Origin: Pseudomonas putida
Lineage (GTDB): Bacteria > Pseudomonadota > Gammaproteobacteria > Pseudomonadales > Pseudomonadaceae
Direction of reading: 5' to 3'
Assembly: GCF_028682455.1 (NCBI RefSeq)
Contig: NZ_JANHLD010000001.1
Location: 1,054,001-1,118,000 of the forward strand
DNA length: 64,000 nt
Position 1 is the first letter of the stretch. Each line of letters starts with the position of its first letter. Positions 25,314 to 34,382 of the stretch are shown one piece after another. The notes under the pieces are model-generated. The model was not told the origin of the DNA. It did not search any database and saw only the letters and a list, made by a program, of their open reading frames with translations. A program made the position numbers and the translations under genes.

Positions 25314-26117
25314 TCAACGATGCGTGTCGAGCAAGCGTCCCACGGCCTCGAGTACGGCATCAGGTACTTCTCGGTGAGGGACGTGATGGCAATCGTCGAG
25401 GATCAGGCATTCGCTCGACGCACTCGAGAGCGTGGCCAAGTGCTCCGGGTGCGCCACCGACCCGTATTCGTCGTGCTCGCCATGCAGCACCAGCAGGGGG
25501 CAGTGGATGGCGTCGATCGAGTGCTCGATTGTCCAGTGACGATAGTCTTCCCCCAGCCAGGTGCGGGTCCAGGCGTTGAGCACCCAGGGCGCCTTGGCAC
25601 CGTGATAGCGCTCCAGGCGCGCCATTTGCCCGGGTTGCGCGAACTGCACCTGGGCTTCGCGGATGCCCTGCAGCGTACGGTCCTCGACGAATGCCTGCGC
25701 CGCGACGGTAATCAGCGCCGAGCACTCTCGGGGGTAGAGCGAGGCGCAGGCTGCGGCCATGGCCCCGCCTACGCTATGGCCCAGGGCAACGAAGCGCTCG
25801 ATCTGCAAGGCCACTTTGAGGTGGCGGAAGCAGTGCTCAGCCTCATCGCGAATGAACGTCAGCGGCAGAGGTCCCGGAAAGACATCGGATTGGCCGAAAC
25901 CGAGGCGGTCATAGGCGATCACTTCGCGGCCGGTGGCCTGGCTCAGTTGCCGGGGGAAATCCCGCCACAGCGCAACGCAGCCCAACGAGTCATGGAACAG
26001 GATGATCGGCGGCAGTTGGCCGTTGCCCGGATTGCTCGCGGGGAACCAGCGACTACAGAACAGCTGTCCGCGCGGCGTGTCGATCCAAAGCGTTTCGGTG
26101 TGGGTTGGCAATGCCAT
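25314..26117 (-). CDS. Alpha/beta-hydrolase
   Basis: 267 residues from the ATG at 26117. Typical alpha/beta-hydrolase fold: oxyanion strand PIILFHDSLG (His-Asp instead of the common HG), YDRLGFGQSD, nucleophile elbow GHSVGG (S115), acid in HGEHDEYG and a late His in DDCHHVPHRE. Resembles esterases and C-C hydrolases that lack a signal peptide. The substrate is unknown. It is convergent with the alkene reductase. Confidence 0.87.
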   Translation of the reverse strand: MALPTHTETLWIDTPRGQLFCSRWFPASNPGNGQLPPIILFHDSLGCVALWRDFPRQLSQATGREVIAYDRLGFGQSDVFPGPLPLTFIRDEAEHCFRHLKVALQIERFVALGHSVGGAMAAACASLYPRECSALITVAAQAFVEDRTLQGIREAQVQFAQPGQMARLERYHGAKAPWVLNAWTRTWLGEDYRHWTIEHSIDAIHCPLLVLHGEHDEYGSVAHPEHLATLSSASSECLILDDCHHVPHREVPDAVLEAVGRLLDTHR

Positions 26118-26259
26118 GCAAGACCTCGGTAGATGGCTCGGCGCATTCGCAAAAGACGCAGGGTAGCAGGTGCCGGGCAATCGTCCAGACGGACGATGCC
26201 TGGCGCCTGGGTGTTTTGTGACGATGTGCCCAGGCCTTGATTCCACAGGAAACCCGGTG

Positions 26260-26709
26260 ATGAGCACCAGTGCTGTCGAGATTACCAACCTGCTCTACCG
26301 CTATGCCGAGTACATGGACGGGGGCGACCTGGAACGCGCCGCGGCGCTGTTTCACCATGCGCGGCTGAAGGTCCCTGGCCGTGAACATGATCTCGATGCG
26401 AGCGAAATCCTGCAGGTATGGAGGCGACAGATCACCTTGTACCCGTGCGGCACACCGCGCACCAAGCATGTGATCACCAACCCGATCATCGATATCGACG
26501 AAAACGCCGGGCGGGCAACGGTACGTTCCTGCTACACGATCCTGCAGGCAGCCCCGGGCCTGCCCCTGCAAGTCATCGCCGCCGGCCGCTACCACGACGC
26601 ATTCGAGCGGGTCGGACAGACCTGGCGCTTCAGCTTGCGCGACTACTCCCTGCTGGAGTTGATGGGCGACCTGAGCGCTCATTTGAAAGGCTTCGCCCTG
26701 GGGCAGTAG
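26260..26709 (+). CDS. SnoaL/NTF2-like protein
   Basis: 149 residues from the ATG at 26260 (AGGA upstream). One NTF2-like cone: helix ITNLLYRYAEYMDGGDLERAAALF, then ILQVWRRQ..Y, a THVITN-like TKHVITNPIIDID strand and RATVRSCYTILQ, ending in a WRFSLRDY strand. Members bind or modify small hydrophobic molecules, often as limonene-epoxide-hydrolase or ketosteroid-isomerase relatives. The specific role is not known. Confidence 0.82.
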   Translation: MSTSAVEITNLLYRYAEYMDGGDLERAAALFHHARLKVPGREHDLDASEILQVWRRQITLYPCGTPRTKHVITNPIIDIDENAGRATVRSCYTILQAAPGLPLQVIAAGRYHDAFERVGQTWRFSLRDYSLLELMGDLSAHLKGFALGQ

Positions 26710-26793
26710 TTTCGCCTTCGGGGTGTCGATTGTGCCGCTTCTTGTTCGACTACCTGTACGTGCACCTGTACCCGGACGAATGAGGAGAGGACC

Positions 26794-27405
26794 ATGCGCA
26801 AGCTCACTGTTGCTGCGTTCACCAGCCTGGACAGCGTCATCCAGGCGCCGGGCGGGCCTGACGAGGATACCAGCGGCGGATTCCGCTTTGGCGGCTGGAT
26901 CGTGCCCTACGCCGACGAAGTCTTTGGCCAGGCCATCGATGCATTGTTTTCGCAACCCTTCGAATTGCTGCTGGGGCGGCGCACCTACGACATCTTCGCA
27001 GGCTACTGGCCACACCAGACCGCGCCCGAGAACCAGTTCATCGCAACGTTGTTCAACCGTGTGCCCAAGCACGTGGCCACCCACCATCCCAATACGCTCG
27101 AGTGGCAGAACAGCCACGGGCTGCAGGGCACTCTGGCCGAGGCGATCAGTGCGCTCAAGCAACAGCCGGGCGACGACCTGTTGACCCAGGGCAGCGGCGA
27201 ACTGGTACGCCAGCTGCTGGCGGCGGGGCTGGTGGATGAGCTGCGCTTGATGATCTTTCCCATCGTGCTTGGGCGTGGCAAACGCCTGTTCGATGACAAC
27301 GCCCATCCCTCGGCCTTCACCCTGGCAGACTCGATCCTCACCCCGGGCGGGGCGTTGATCACCCATTACGTGCGCAGTGGCGAAGTGCGGACCGGGACGT
27401 TTTGA
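26794..27405 (+). CDS. DHFR/RibD-like reductase family protein
   Basis: 203 residues. Begins MRKLTVAAFTSLDSVIQ as in the RibD C-terminal/dihydrofolate-reductase superfamily. Further motifs are LLLGRRTYDIFAGYWP, GSGELVRQLLAAGLVDELRLMIFPIVLGRGKRLF. These stand-alone members are widespread in soil bacteria and their substrate is usually unknown. A strong GAGGAGAGG precedes the ATG. Confidence 0.87.
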   Translation: MRKLTVAAFTSLDSVIQAPGGPDEDTSGGFRFGGWIVPYADEVFGQAIDALFSQPFELLLGRRTYDIFAGYWPHQTAPENQFIATLFNRVPKHVATHHPNTLEWQNSHGLQGTLAEAISALKQQPGDDLLTQGSGELVRQLLAAGLVDELRLMIFPIVLGRGKRLFDDNAHPSAFTLADSILTPGGALITHYVRSGEVRTGTF

Positions 27406-27453
27406 ACCTGGCGTGGTAAGTGCCGGGTATTGGACTGGGTATATTCGCGCAGG

Positions 27454-27585
27454 TTATAGGGATGTATCCAAGTCGTCTTGTACGGCACGCGCCAGGGCTT
27501 GCCGGTTTGCGGGGTTAGCGTTTAGCTGGTCGATGGTGTGGGCGTGAGCCAGCGCCACGACTTGAAAATCCCAATAACGACCCAT
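27454..27585 (-). CDS. Possible 43-residue hypothetical protein
   Basis: An open frame from ATG (27585) to TAA encodes MGRYWDFQVVALAHAHTIDQ followed by a helix-like LNANPANRQALARAVQDDL tail. The amino-acid composition is protein-like, unlike a shadow frame, but no SD is clear and the family is not recognised. It could be a fragment of a decayed gene. It lies between the DHFR-like and methyltransferase genes. Confidence 0.25.
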   Translation of the reverse strand: MGRYWDFQVVALAHAHTIDQLNANPANRQALARAVQDDLDTSL

Positions 27586-27638
27586 GGCGCGTTGATCGAC
27601 TCAGGGTGAGGCACGCGCCGATGACCAAGGTGCACACC

Positions 27639-28451
27639 ATGAGCACACCCCTGGATTTGAATGCGTTGAAGGCGCGCCAGCAGGCTGCCTGGGCCAGCGG
27701 CGACTACGCCGTGATCGGCACGACCTTGCAGCTGGTTGGCGAGCGCTTGGCTGAAGCCTGTGATTTGCGCTGGGACGAACAGGTGCTGGATGTCGCTGCC
27801 GGCAATGGCAACGCCACGCTGGCTGCGGCACGGCGCGGTTGTCGGGTTACATCGACGGACTACGTGCCCGAGCTGTTGAAACGAGGTGAAGAGCGTGCAC
27901 GGGCAGAACACCTGAATGTCGAGTTCCAGGTGGCCGATGTCGAAGCGCTGCCGTTTCGTGACGGCGCTTTCGATGTGGTGGTTTCCACGTTTGGGGTGAT
28001 GTTCGCCCCCGATCAGGCGCAAGCGGCGAAAGAGCTTGGCCGTGTCTGTCGGTCGGGTGGGCGGATTGGCCTGGCCAACTGGACCCCGCAAGGTTTCATC
28101 GGGCAGATGTTCAAGACTCTGGGCCGGCATGTCCCGCCACCTGCTGGCGCGCTACCGCCATCGCGTTGGGGCGACGAGGAACAGCTGCGCAGTCTGTTCG
28201 CCGATAGCCTCGGCAACCTCTCGGTCAATCGCCAGCAGTTCAACTTTCGTTATCGCTCGGCGGCGCATTTCATCGACGTGTTCAGGACCTGGTATGGCCC
28301 GGTCCACAAAGCCTTTGCATCGTTGGAGGCGGCCAACGCCAGCGCCCTGGAAAACGACCTGACCCAACTGCTGAACGACCACAACGTGGCGGGTGCCTCG
28401 TCGCTGGTGGTGCCCAGCGAGTACCTGGAGGTCGTGATCAGCCGGCGCTGA
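27639..28451 (+). CDS. Class I SAM-dependent methyltransferase
   Basis: 270 residues from the ATG at 27639 (AAGGTG upstream; ATG at 27621 also possible). The SAM-binding motifs are VLDVAAGNGNATLAAARRG, TDYVPELL, VADVEALPFRDGAFDVVVSTFGVMFAPD and LKR/CRSGGRIGLANWTP. This is the UbiE/COQ5-like Methyltransf_11/25 architecture. Substrate unknown. Single gene; REP-like sequence follows. Confidence 0.87.
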   Translation: MSTPLDLNALKARQQAAWASGDYAVIGTTLQLVGERLAEACDLRWDEQVLDVAAGNGNATLAAARRGCRVTSTDYVPELLKRGEERARAEHLNVEFQVADVEALPFRDGAFDVVVSTFGVMFAPDQAQAAKELGRVCRSGGRIGLANWTPQGFIGQMFKTLGRHVPPPAGALPPSRWGDEEQLRSLFADSLGNLSVNRQQFNFRYRSAAHFIDVFRTWYGPVHKAFASLEAANASALENDLTQLLNDHNVAGASSLVVPSEYLEVVISRR

Positions 28452-28454
28452 GGC

Positions 28455-28552
28455 AGGCGCGGGCTTGCCCCGAGGCCAGTACAACCTGCACGCTCGAGGT
28501 TGTCTGGCCTGCGGCCGCTTCGTGGCCGATCGTGGAGCAATCCACTCCCACC
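28455..28552. repeat. REP elements, two types
   Basis: GCGCGGGCTTGCCCCGAGG (first type) at about 28458-28477, then CGGCCGCTTCGTGGCCGATCG with TGGAGCAATCCACTCCCA at 28510-28552 (second type). The second is nearly identical to one at about 62286-62325. Confidence 0.7.
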
Positions 28553-28554
28553 TC

Positions 28555-29763
28555 TTAGAGCGCTACCACGGGCGTCAGGGGGGCAGGTTCGCGGCGAATG
28601 GTGCCCAGTGGGACGATCACCAGCAGCAAGGTCAGGATCACGGTCACGGCAATGCCCCAGGCGGCCAGAGTGAAGCCACCGAGCGAGATCAGGCCGCCGG
28701 AGATCGCCGGGCCCACGGCCAGGCCCAGGCTCAGGAAGCTGCTGGCCGCGGCCACCACCCGGCCTTCGCGGTCCAGGGCTGCCGCCAGGCCGGTCAGGTA
28801 GCTCAGGGCATAGAAGTAGGTGATACAGATGGTCATTACGCCTGCGGTGTACAGGGTCTTGGAGTGTTCGCCCAGTACATAGCTCAGGCTGGTGCCGCCG
28901 GTCAGCAGGATCGCCAGGATCACCGGTGTGCTCATGCCGAAACGCTTGCCGACCATGGCCGCGATCAGCGGTCCGATCAGGCCGACGAACGACTGGAACG
29001 ACAGCAGCACGCCCAGTTCGTCACCGCTGTAGCCGACCATGGTGCCGATGCGCTCGACGAACGCCCAGCCCATGGTGTCGCGGGCCTGGAACACGAACAT
29101 CGCCAGCATCATGCAGATCGCCGGCAGGCTCAGCAGGATATTGCCCGCACCTTTGCCGGAGCCATGGGAAAACGGGCAGGGTTCGGCAACGGGCGCGCGC
29201 TGGGCCATTGCCGGAATAGCCAGGAGCATCACCGCCATGGTCGCGGCCATCGCGTAGTAGAGCCCCGACAAGCCATACAACGCCATGACCTTGGCGTAGC
29301 CAAGCATCACCACGATCATCAACAGCACCGACAGCACGTTCATGTGCCCGGCAATGCGGTCCGGGTGCTTGGCGCTGGAGACCGCGGCGTTGCCGCAGGC
29401 CAGTGCCAGGCCGGCACCCAGGCCTGCCAGGCAGCGAACGGCGGCCAGGGTATAGATGTCCGCGATGTTGGCGCTGGCAATGTTGGCTGCTATGGCCAGC
29501 ACGGTTCCGGCCAGGGCCAGGGTGCGCCGGGGGGCGCGACCCATGAAGGGGGCGATCAGCAGCGAGGCGAGCATGGTGAAGCCGAACTCGGCCGACATCA
29601 GCAGCCCGGCCTGGGCTTCGTTGAGTTGCAGGTCGTGGATGATGGCGCTGATCAAAAAGGGCAGGGCCCACAGGCCGAGCAAGCCGACGCCATAGGCGGA
29701 ACCGGCGGCGGAGAACACCAGACTCCAGCTCTCGGGCAGGAAGTTTCGTATTGTTGTTTTCAT
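28555..29763 (-). CDS. MFS transporter of the amine module
   Basis: 402 residues from the ATG at 29763 (an upstream TTG at 29784 is less likely). About 12 hydrophobic helices with the DHA1-like GRAPRRTLALAGT loop after helix 2 and LGLAVGPAISGGL near the end. It follows the N-demethylase operon on the same strand, separated by a strong hairpin at 29802, so it may be the last gene of that operon or independently transcribed. An importer for the amine substrate or an exporter are both possible. Confidence 0.83.
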   Translation of the reverse strand: MKTTIRNFLPESWSLVFSAAGSAYGVGLLGLWALPFLISAIIHDLQLNEAQAGLLMSAEFGFTMLASLLIAPFMGRAPRRTLALAGTVLAIAANIASANIADIYTLAAVRCLAGLGAGLALACGNAAVSSAKHPDRIAGHMNVLSVLLMIVVMLGYAKVMALYGLSGLYYAMAATMAVMLLAIPAMAQRAPVAEPCPFSHGSGKGAGNILLSLPAICMMLAMFVFQARDTMGWAFVERIGTMVGYSGDELGVLLSFQSFVGLIGPLIAAMVGKRFGMSTPVILAILLTGGTSLSYVLGEHSKTLYTAGVMTICITYFYALSYLTGLAAALDREGRVVAAASSFLSLGLAVGPAISGGLISLGGFTLAAWGIAVTVILTLLLVIVPLGTIRREPAPLTPVVAL

Positions 29764-29801
29764 GAGGTGATCCGTGAGTGGCAAGGCACGTCGTGGTTAG
29801 T

Positions 29802-29822
29802 AGCGCGCCCCCAGGGCGCGCT
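29802..29822. terminator. Strong hairpin after the N-demethylase operon
   Basis: AGCGCGCCC / GGGCGCGCT, perfect 9-bp stem with a CCA loop, between the N-demethylase and MFS genes. No T-run follows on the minus strand, so it may act as partial terminator or mRNA-stabilising element. Confidence 0.5.
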
Positions 29823-29836
29823 TGCAGGGTGTGGCG

Positions 29837-30883
29837 TTACTGTTGGCTTTCGTCGACCGGGGTGCCGTCGTCGTACTGCGACAGCCAACTGACCATGGCG
29901 TCGCGGTAGCGGGTGAAACCCTTGTAGTCGACCAGTTCCTGGTCGAGGTCGCGGATCACCCGGTGCATGCGCTTGGCCCATTGCGGGGCGAACTCGGCCA
30001 GTTGCTTGAGGCTGACCAGGTAGGTGCGTACCGGGAACAGCACGGCGTTGCTGCGTGGCAGGCGGTGCAGCGGTTGCAGCTCGATGCGCAAGTTGACCAG
30101 CTCGCCGGCGTTTTCCGGGGTAACGATGGTGCGCTCCGGTGCCCAGTCCGGCAGGGTCTCGGCCGAGGTCTCCAGGCGCGGATTGACGGTGATCGACCAG
30201 TTGGTACGGCGCACCGGGTGGCCGGGGCGCAGGCGCAGCAGGAACTTCAGGGCACGTTGCAGGATGCCCATTTCATGCAGCTTGGGTACCGGGCCGTGGA
30301 ACTCCATGAAGCTCATACCCAGGTTGAAACGCAGCGAATAGTCCGCCCGCTGGGTAGCCATGCCGGCACCCATGACCAGGGTCTCGTCGCGCTCTTCGAG
30401 GAGAATGAACTCGCCTTGTGCCTGGCGGGTGATGTACTCCATCGGGTCCATCGGCAAGGTGGAGGCGTCACCGAAGGTGAAGGTGTCGTCGATCTGCAGC
30501 GGGCGGTTGATCCAGTGCCACTGGCTGCCGTTCTTCTCCAGGGTGAAGTGCTCGGGGAAGTCGCGCGAGTAAGATTCCATCAGCAGTTCGAGCAGGTCCC
30601 ACTGGGCTTCCATCATGTGCGGCAGGGCGGCGTAGTGGATGCCCGGCTGGCTGTCGAGGGTGTGCGCGCGGTGATGGCACTCGGAGATGTAGTGCTCGTC
30701 GATATCGAACTGCGCCCGCAGAGCGCCTTTGCCGAACGGGACATGCGGCTCGACGTTCATCGAATACATGTACTGGTCTTCCGGGTAGGGGAAGGGCAGG
30801 CGCAGGATCGCTTCGCGGCTGTTGCTGTAGGTGTGGTCGCTGCCGGCGTCGGCGTAGGTTTCGATTGGCTTGAATACGGTCAT
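29837..30883 (-). CDS. Heme-dependent oxidative N-demethylase, alpha-subunit-like (DUF3445/HODM)
   Basis: 348 residues from the ATG at 30883. It matches the HODM alpha-like family (PF11927), in which a PAS-like fold holds heme and O2 is used to demethylate a secondary amine. Dimethylamine is the substrate of the Pseudomonas mendocina enzyme. Recognisable blocks are QYMYSMNVEPHVPFGKGALRAQFDIDEHYI, PEHFTLEKNG and MGISFMEFHGPV-like MSFMEFHGPVPKL, then GHPVRRTNWSITVNPRLET and LHRLPRSNAVLFPVRTYLVSL. It is 17 bp downstream of a flavin/2Fe-2S reductase and a DmmA-like gene, forming the catalytic plus electron-transfer set. The neighbouring aldehyde dehydrogenase suggests the substrate may be a larger N-alkyl amine than dimethylamine. 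Confidence 0.87.
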   Translation of the reverse strand: MTVFKPIETYADAGSDHTYSNSREAILRLPFPYPEDQYMYSMNVEPHVPFGKGALRAQFDIDEHYISECHHRAHTLDSQPGIHYAALPHMMEAQWDLLELLMESYSRDFPEHFTLEKNGSQWHWINRPLQIDDTFTFGDASTLPMDPMEYITRQAQGEFILLEERDETLVMGAGMATQRADYSLRFNLGMSFMEFHGPVPKLHEMGILQRALKFLLRLRPGHPVRRTNWSITVNPRLETSAETLPDWAPERTIVTPENAGELVNLRIELQPLHRLPRSNAVLFPVRTYLVSLKQLAEFAPQWAKRMHRVIRDLDQELVDYKGFTRYRDAMVSWLSQYDDGTPVDESQQ

Positions 30884-30900
30884 TTTGTTGTTGTCCTGTT

Positions 30901-31866
30901 TCAGAGGTCTACGACCAGGCGGCTGCAGTTGGCACGGGATACGCACGGCATGAATTTGCGCTTGCTCAGCTTGTCGTCCTCGCTGAGCCAGTCATCGCGA
31001 TGGTCGAGTTCGCCATCGACTTCCAGTACTTCGGTCTCGCAATAGCCACAGGCACCGCCCCGGCACAGGTAGGGCACCTTGTAGCCGGCCTGTTCGGCGG
31101 CTTCGAGCAGCGATTGCTCGGCCGGCACCTCGATCGTTACGCCCTGGCGTGCAAGGGTGACGCTGAACGGCTGGCCTGTGGAGCCTTGTTCGACGAAACG
31201 CTCGTAGTGGATATGGCTGTCGGTCCAGCCCAGGGCGTGGGCGCTGTCGAGGGTGTCGTCGATCATGCTGTCCGGGCCGCAGACATAGACGTGGCTGCCC
31301 AGCGGGCGGCCGGCCAGTACGCTGCGGATGCCCAGGCGCTGCTCGCCCTGCACGTAGAGGTGTATGCACTGGCCGTAGCGGGCTTGCAGTTCCAGGCCCA
31401 GGGCGGTGTGCTCGGGGCCGCGCACGGCCAGGTGCAGTTCGAAGGTGGACTGCTTGACGTGCAGTTCTTCAAGCTGCGAGTACACCGGGGTGATGCCGAC
31501 GCCGCCGGCGATGAACACATGCTGGCGGGCGTGCTTGGCCAGCGGGAACAGGTTGGCCGGCTGGAGGATCTGCAGCAGGTCGCCTTCGCGCACCATATCG
31601 TGCATCAGGCGCGAGCCGCCACGGCCATCGCTGACCCGGCGCACGGCGATTTGGTAGGCGCTGGAGTCGTACGGCGAGCTCATCAGCGAGTAGGCGTTGC
31701 GGTGTGTCTTGTCGCCGTCTTCGAGCACGACCACCACATGGCTGCCGCCGGAGAACGCCGGCAGGTGTTTGCCGTCGGGGTCGACCAGGGTGAAGCGCTT
31801 GATTTCCGGGGTCAGTTGTTCGACCCGGGCGACGCGCACGCTCAAGGTGCCGTTATGGGTATTCAT
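30901..31866 (-). CDS. Ferredoxin reductase subunit (PDR/VanB type) of the N-demethylase
   Basis: 321 residues. Modules in order: flavin-binding barrel with RNAYSLMSSP (about 56-65), NAD-binding domain with FIAGGVGITPVYSQL (118-132) and VYVCGPDSMI (193-202), and a C-terminal plant-type 2Fe-2S ferredoxin with C268, C273, C276 and C308 (CRGGACGYC...C). This is the phthalate-dioxygenase-reductase layout and would pass electrons from NAD(P)H to the heme subunit encoded next. Start ATG overlaps the DmmA stop as ATGA, indicating translational coupling. Confidence 0.92.
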   Translation of the reverse strand: MNTHNGTLSVRVARVEQLTPEIKRFTLVDPDGKHLPAFSGGSHVVVVLEDGDKTHRNAYSLMSSPYDSSAYQIAVRRVSDGRGGSRLMHDMVREGDLLQILQPANLFPLAKHARQHVFIAGGVGITPVYSQLEELHVKQSTFELHLAVRGPEHTALGLELQARYGQCIHLYVQGEQRLGIRSVLAGRPLGSHVYVCGPDSMIDDTLDSAHALGWTDSHIHYERFVEQGSTGQPFSVTLARQGVTIEVPAEQSLLEAAEQAGYKVPYLCRGGACGYCETEVLEVDGELDHRDDWLSEDDKLSKRKFMPCVSRANCSRLVVDL

Positions 31867-32468
31867 GTGTCGAGCTCCTCGGCAGGTGGCAGTTCGCCTG
31901 GGACTTCGCCATCGGCCTTGATGCCCTGGAAGGCAGCCAGGCGACGGGAGTAGTGATCGCGCACCACCAGGTTGAGCTGGCAGCCGGGGCAGGTGAACAC
32001 CCGTTGGGTGACGTTTTCGGTGTAGGTATCGCAGTGCGCGCACCAGACTCGGCGCACCAGGGTGCCGCTGTGTTCGCGCAGCACTTCGTCGCGGTTCAGG
32101 TCGACGGCGTTAGCGGCTTGCATGGCGGTCCCGATGAAGCTTTCCGAGCCGCTCAGGTACAGGCGGGTGCCCATGTGGGCAGCGCTCAGGCGCTCGCGCA
32201 GGGCGTCGATCAGCGCCTGGTTGCTGGCGAACACTTCGAGCCCGGCGGCCTCCGCGTCTTGCAGGGCCTGCAAATGGCTGTGGCCGGAGAACGACTCGGT
32301 GGAATACAGCAGGGAGCTGTTGTGGCGCTGGGTCTCGGACATGTCCGCGAGCAGTCGCAGCATGGCCGCGCCGCCGCTGCCCTGGCCCGCGATCAGGTGG
32401 TGCAGGCCGCCTGTCATGGGTTGCAGCCGGTCGTAGACCGGGCGGCTCTTGATGCCGGTGATAAGCAT
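31863..32468 (-). CDS. dmmA: DmmA-like subunit of amine N-demethylase/monooxygenase
   Basis: 201 residues, first gene of the operon, with GAGGTG upstream. An N-terminal IKSRPVYDRLQPMTGGLHHLIAGQG leads into a Rossmann-like region that ends in RLYLSGSESFIGTAMQAA. The C-terminus is a zinc ribbon with C143-x-x-C146 and C160-x-x-C163 (WCAHC..TCPGC). This is the pattern of the dimethylamine monooxygenase DmmA family. Its N-terminal part resembles a reductase NAD/FMN domain and it may help electron delivery. Its presence confirms the operon is a Dmm/HODM-type amine oxidase. A shared 13-bp site lies about 107 bp upstream. Confidence 0.85.
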   Translation of the reverse strand: MLITGIKSRPVYDRLQPMTGGLHHLIAGQGSGGAAMLRLLADMSETQRHNSSLLYSTESFSGHSHLQALQDAEAAGLEVFASNQALIDALRERLSAAHMGTRLYLSGSESFIGTAMQAANAVDLNRDEVLREHSGTLVRRVWCAHCDTYTENVTQRVFTCPGCQLNLVVRDHYSRRLAAFQGIKADGEVPGELPPAEELDT

Positions 32469-32574
32469 GGTGGTACACCTCGTAAGCCGTTACCGCCGTT
32501 GTGCCGAACGGTAACAAAGACGGCTGGTTTCAGACGCAGGCAGGGGAGGAAGCAGAACCCATGCCATATTGCCT

Positions 32575-32587
32575 ATGGTTTTATATG
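32575..32587. promoter_or_regulatory. Putative GntR operator upstream of the N-demethylase operon
   Basis: ATGGTTTTATATG in a short AT-rich patch about 107 bp upstream of the dmmA-like ATG. The complement of 34205-34217 reads ATGGTTTCATATG, a 12/13 match in the promoter region shared by the aldehyde dehydrogenase and GntR genes. Confidence 0.55.
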
Positions 32588-32705
32588 TTTTATATCGAGG
32601 GCCCATTTCGGGCAGTTTCATCAGGCGCAACTGTGAAATCGGTGGTGCTGCCAATGCCTTGGCGTGGTGCGCGGCGCCCGGTTCAGGTGCGCCACGCGTC
32701 TGTTG

Positions 32706-34130
32706 TCAATGCTTGAACATGACGTGACGCACGCAGGTGTAGTCTTCGAGCCCGTACATCGACATGTCCTTGCCGTAGCCAGACTGCTTCATGCCACCGT
32801 GGGGCATCTCGCTGACCAGCATGAAGTGGGTGTTCACCCAGGTACAGCCGTACTGCAGGCGTGCGGCCAGGCGGTTGGCGCGGCCTACATCGTTGGTCCA
32901 GACCGAGGAGGCCAGGCCGTAGTCCGAGTCGTTGGCGTAGGCCAGGGCCTGGGCTTCGTCGGTGAAGGGGGTGATGCTGACCACCGGGCCGAAGACTTCA
33001 CGCTGGACGATCTCGTCATCCTGGCGGGCATCGGCCAGCACGGTGGGTTCGAAGAAGAAGCCCGGGCCTTCGGCGCGCTTGCCGCCGGTGATGACGCGGA
33101 TATGCGGCAGGGCCTTGGCACGTTCGACGAAGCCTTCCACACGCTCCAGGTGGTCGCGGGTGATCAGCGGGCCGAGTTCGGTCTGCGGGTCGTCCTGCAG
33201 GCCCATGCGCAGGCTGCCCACGGCGTCGCCGAGCTTGCTGACAAACGCATCGTAGACACCTTGCTGCACATACAAACGGCAGGCGGCGGTGCAGTCCTGG
33301 CCGGCATTGTAGAAGCCAAAGGCGCGGATGCCTTCGACGGCGGCGTCGATATCGGCGTCATCGAAAATCAGCACCGGGGCCTTGCCGCCCAGTTCCATGT
33401 GGGTGCGTTTCACGCTGCTGGCCGTGCCGGAGATGATCCGGGAGCCGGTGGCCACCGAGCCGGTCAGCGAGACCAGGCGCACCTTGGGGTGGTTGACCAG
33501 TGGCTCGCCCACACTTGGGCCGCGGCCGAAGAGGATGTTGACCACGCCGGCCGGGAACAGGTCGGCCATCATCCGTCCCAGCTCCAGGGCGGTCAGCGGG
33601 GTTTGTTCGGAAGGCTTGAGCACCACGCAGTTGCCGGCGGCAAGGGCAGGGGCGATCTTCCAGGCGACCATCATCAGCGGGTAGTTCCACGGTGCGATGG
33701 AGGCGACCACGCCCAGCGGGTCGCGGCGGATCATCGAGGTATGCCCCGGCAGGTATTCACCGCCGGCAGAGCCCGACAGGCAACGACTGGCACCGGCGAA
33801 AAAGCGGAACACGTCGGCAATCGCCGGGATCTCGTCGTTGAGCGCGGCCTGATAAGGCTTGCCGCAGTTCTGCGACTCCAGGCGGGCCATGGTCTGCGCC
33901 TGGGCCTCGATGCGGTCGGCCAGCTTGAGCAGCAGCTGTGCGCGCTCCTTGGGTGGCGTCTGGGACCATGCATCGAACGCCTGGTCGGCGGCTTGAACGG
34001 CGGCATCGACCTGTTCACTGCTGGCTTCGGCAATGTTCACCAGCACCGAACCCTCGCTGGGGTTGTATACGGCGTAGGGGCTGCCTTGGCCTTCGACCAG
34101 CTGGCCGTTGATCAGGAGTTTGGTATGCAT
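32706..34130 (-). CDS. Aldehyde dehydrogenase, gamma-aminobutyraldehyde type
   Basis: 474 residues. Catalytic set N149 (APWNYPLMM), K172 (LKPSEQTP), E246 (HMELGGKAP) and C280 ([14 protein letters not shown]) is intact. The Q-D-C-T-A pattern and the N-terminus resemble 4-aminobutyraldehyde dehydrogenase (PatD/YdcW) and betaine-aldehyde relatives that act on aminoaldehydes. It diverges from the GntR gene and lies upstream of, but in a separate transcript from, the N-demethylase operon on the same strand. This suggests the amine is oxidised to an aminoaldehyde as well as demethylated. SD AAGGAAT. Confidence 0.9.
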   Translation of the reverse strand: MHTKLLINGQLVEGQGSPYAVYNPSEGSVLVNIAEASSEQVDAAVQAADQAFDAWSQTPPKERAQLLLKLADRIEAQAQTMARLESQNCGKPYQAALNDEIPAIADVFRFFAGASRCLSGSAGGEYLPGHTSMIRRDPLGVVASIAPWNYPLMMVAWKIAPALAAGNCVVLKPSEQTPLTALELGRMMADLFPAGVVNILFGRGPSVGEPLVNHPKVRLVSLTGSVATGSRIISGTASSVKRTHMELGGKAPVLIFDDADIDAAVEGIRAFGFYNAGQDCTAACRLYVQQGVYDAFVSKLGDAVGSLRMGLQDDPQTELGPLITRDHLERVEGFVERAKALPHIRVITGGKRAEGPGFFFEPTVLADARQDDEIVQREVFGPVVSITPFTDEAQALAYANDSDYGLASSVWTNDVGRANRLAARLQYGCTWVNTHFMLVSEMPHGGMKQSGYGKDMSMYGLEDYTCVRHVMFKH

Positions 34131-34204
34131 GGCGTATTCCTTGGTCGTTTTGTAATTGGAAAATCGCTGGGCAGATGCAGCAGAATCCGCGCTGGTCTGC
34201 TATA

Positions 34205-34219
34205 CATATGAAACCATAT
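34205..34219. promoter_or_regulatory. Putative GntR operator in the ALDH/GntR divergent promoter
   Basis: CATATGAAACCATAT contains the inverted repeat ATATG-N4-CATAT (34206-34219). It shares 12 of 13 positions, on the other strand, with the site at 32575, which ties the two promoters to one regulator. Confidence 0.6.
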
Positions 34220-34382
34220 CTTAAAGTTTGAAGTTTGCCAACTGCCTTTGAAATGGCCGTACGGGCCAAAAAATGGGCAATTAAGCGGTATCGGACGACC
34301 GGCCGTTCACTATAAGATGCAAAAATGAATCTTTTAGCCCAGGCGCGCGCTATGCCTGGCAACTGCTTGATAGGGAGAGGCA

